The translations under genes were made by a program, and so were the position numbers. A DNA stretch of 64,000 bases from Marinobacter aromaticivorans. Its GTDB lineage: Bacteria > Pseudomonadota > Gammaproteobacteria > Pseudomonadales > Oleiphilaceae. The first letter of the stretch is position 1. Every line of letters starts with the position of its first letter. The notes below the pieces were generated by a model, which was not told the DNA's origin, did not search any database, and worked only from the letters and a program-made list of their open reading frames with translations. The stretch lies in contig NZ_NIHD01000005.1 of the NCBI RefSeq assembly GCF_002806975.1, positions 216,518 through 280,517 of the forward strand, written 5' to 3'. This document shows positions 63,420-64,000 of the stretch, in pieces.

Positions 63420-64000
63420 ATGCCCCAGGCAAGCGGACTGCAGTTTACCGCCCGTGTTGGCGAACTCCCCTCTGATCTATTCGCCGTTGTTGGCTTCACG
63501 CTGACCGAACGTTTATCCGGGCTTTTCCATGGTTGCCTTGAACTGGCCAGCACCGACCCGGACATAGATGCATCCGAAGTTCTGGAGCAGCAAGTCGATC
63601 TGGTTGTGTGGCAGGATGGCATGCCCCTTCGCCGCTTCACCGGCGTGGTCAACGAATTTGCCCGGGGCGATTCCGGCCACCGTCGCACCCGCTACGAGAT
63701 TGTGATTCAACCGCCCCTGTGGCGTTTGGGGTTGATGCACAACAGCCGCATCTTCCAGACCCAAACCACAGACAGCATCCTGCGCACCCTGCTGGAAGAG
63801 CGGGGCATTGTGGATTCCGTGTTTGATCTCAAGCGTGCCCCCCAGGAACGGGAATACTGCGTACAACACCGGGAAAGCGACCTGGCGTTTATTGAACGGC
63901 TGGCGGCAGAGGAAGGCTGGCACTACCGCTACCAGCACGGCAGCGTGGATGGCAGCGAACAGCCCGGCCTGATGATTGCCGACCACCACGGTGACGCGCC
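63420..64000 (+). CDS. vgrG: Type VI secretion tip protein VgrG (partial)
   Basis: Start at ATG 63420 after AAGGACT; runs off the window at 64000 (193 codons visible). The N-terminal VgrG domain is evident: FTARVGELPSDLFAVVGF, LFHGCLELAS, YEIVIQPPLWRLGLM, SRIFQTQTTDSILRTLLEE and ESDLAFIERLAAEEGWHYR. VgrG caps the Hcp tube of the type VI apparatus and carries effectors. What follows is outside the window. Confidence 0.9.
   Translation, partial: MPQASGLQFTARVGELPSDLFAVVGFTLTERLSGLFHGCLELASTDPDIDASEVLEQQVDLVVWQDGMPLRRFTGVVNEFARGDSGHRRTRYEIVIQPPLWRLGLMHNSRIFQTQTTDSILRTLLEERGIVDSVFDLKRAPQEREYCVQHRESDLAFIERLAAEEGWHYRYQHGSVDGSEQPGLMIADHHGDA

Overview
The window reads as a chromosomal segment of a marine, aerobic, heterotrophic gammaproteobacterium, most likely Marinobacter or a close relative. 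The strongest single clue is a 512-residue alcohol-forming fatty acyl-CoA reductase at 6748-8286 that resembles, from memory, the Marinobacter wax-ester enzyme. The rest of the content fits: acs with a CrbR/ErdR-like regulator, an ACAD10/11-like pathway, AtoE, valine catabolism, many c-di-GMP proteins and a type VI tip gene. Coding is dense on both strands. I see no rRNA, tRNA, IS element, integrase or CRISPR array. The taxon is an inference from gene content only.

Layout. 1-6.6 kb: a methyltransferase, then a two-component pair (HDOD histidine kinase and REC-PAS-GGDEF-EAL regulator) divergent from a MinD/FleN-like ATPase with a long unassigned C-terminus. 6.7-11.2 kb: fatty acyl-CoA reductase, acetyl-CoA synthetase and its probable response regulator. 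11.2-17.2 kb: dehydrogenases, an aminotransferase, a zinc-ribbon protein, a DUF1439 lipoprotein and a lone EAL protein. 17.2-23 kb: a LysR regulator divergent from an operon of ACAD10/11-like dehydrogenase, SDR, APH-fold kinase, histidine phosphatase and SDR, which looks like a split version of the animal 4-hydroxyacyl-CoA (ACAD10/11) system. 23-31 kb: envelope proteins (DUF6279-like lipoprotein, PBP4), a decayed DUF4397 gene, redox and metal proteins (tandem GST-N protein, GFA protein, sugar dehydrogenase with a Fur-box-like site, PCuAC copper chaperone, a 59-residue CCGGCS-tail protein). 31-47 kb: GGDEF cyclase, cold-shock protein, ECH1-like isomerase, CPBP protease, ArgP/ArgO, a C40 peptidase, ArfB, RluF with a basic tail, AtoE, a phospholipase-D-like protein, YebC/YeeN and a di-iron ODP protein.

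47-54 kb is a valine catabolic locus: an AraC-type regulator divergent from mmsA, isobutyryl-CoA dehydrogenase, enoyl-CoA hydratase, 3-hydroxyisobutyryl-CoA hydrolase and mmsB, with 21-bp-spaced direct repeats in the control region and a strong terminator inside the cluster. 54-61 kb holds a DMT transporter, an OsmC-YcaO fusion, and eutBCA for cobalamin-dependent ethanolamine cleavage without shell genes. 61-64 kb has a CopD-like membrane protein, meso-diaminopimelate dehydrogenase, a YkgJ-type protein and the start of vgrG, cut by the window end.

Functionally, much of the window feeds acetyl-CoA, propionyl-CoA or acetaldehyde into central metabolism (acs, valine operon, ethanolamine lyase, crotonases) and stores carbon as fatty alcohols or wax esters, under local regulators and several c-di-GMP enzymes.
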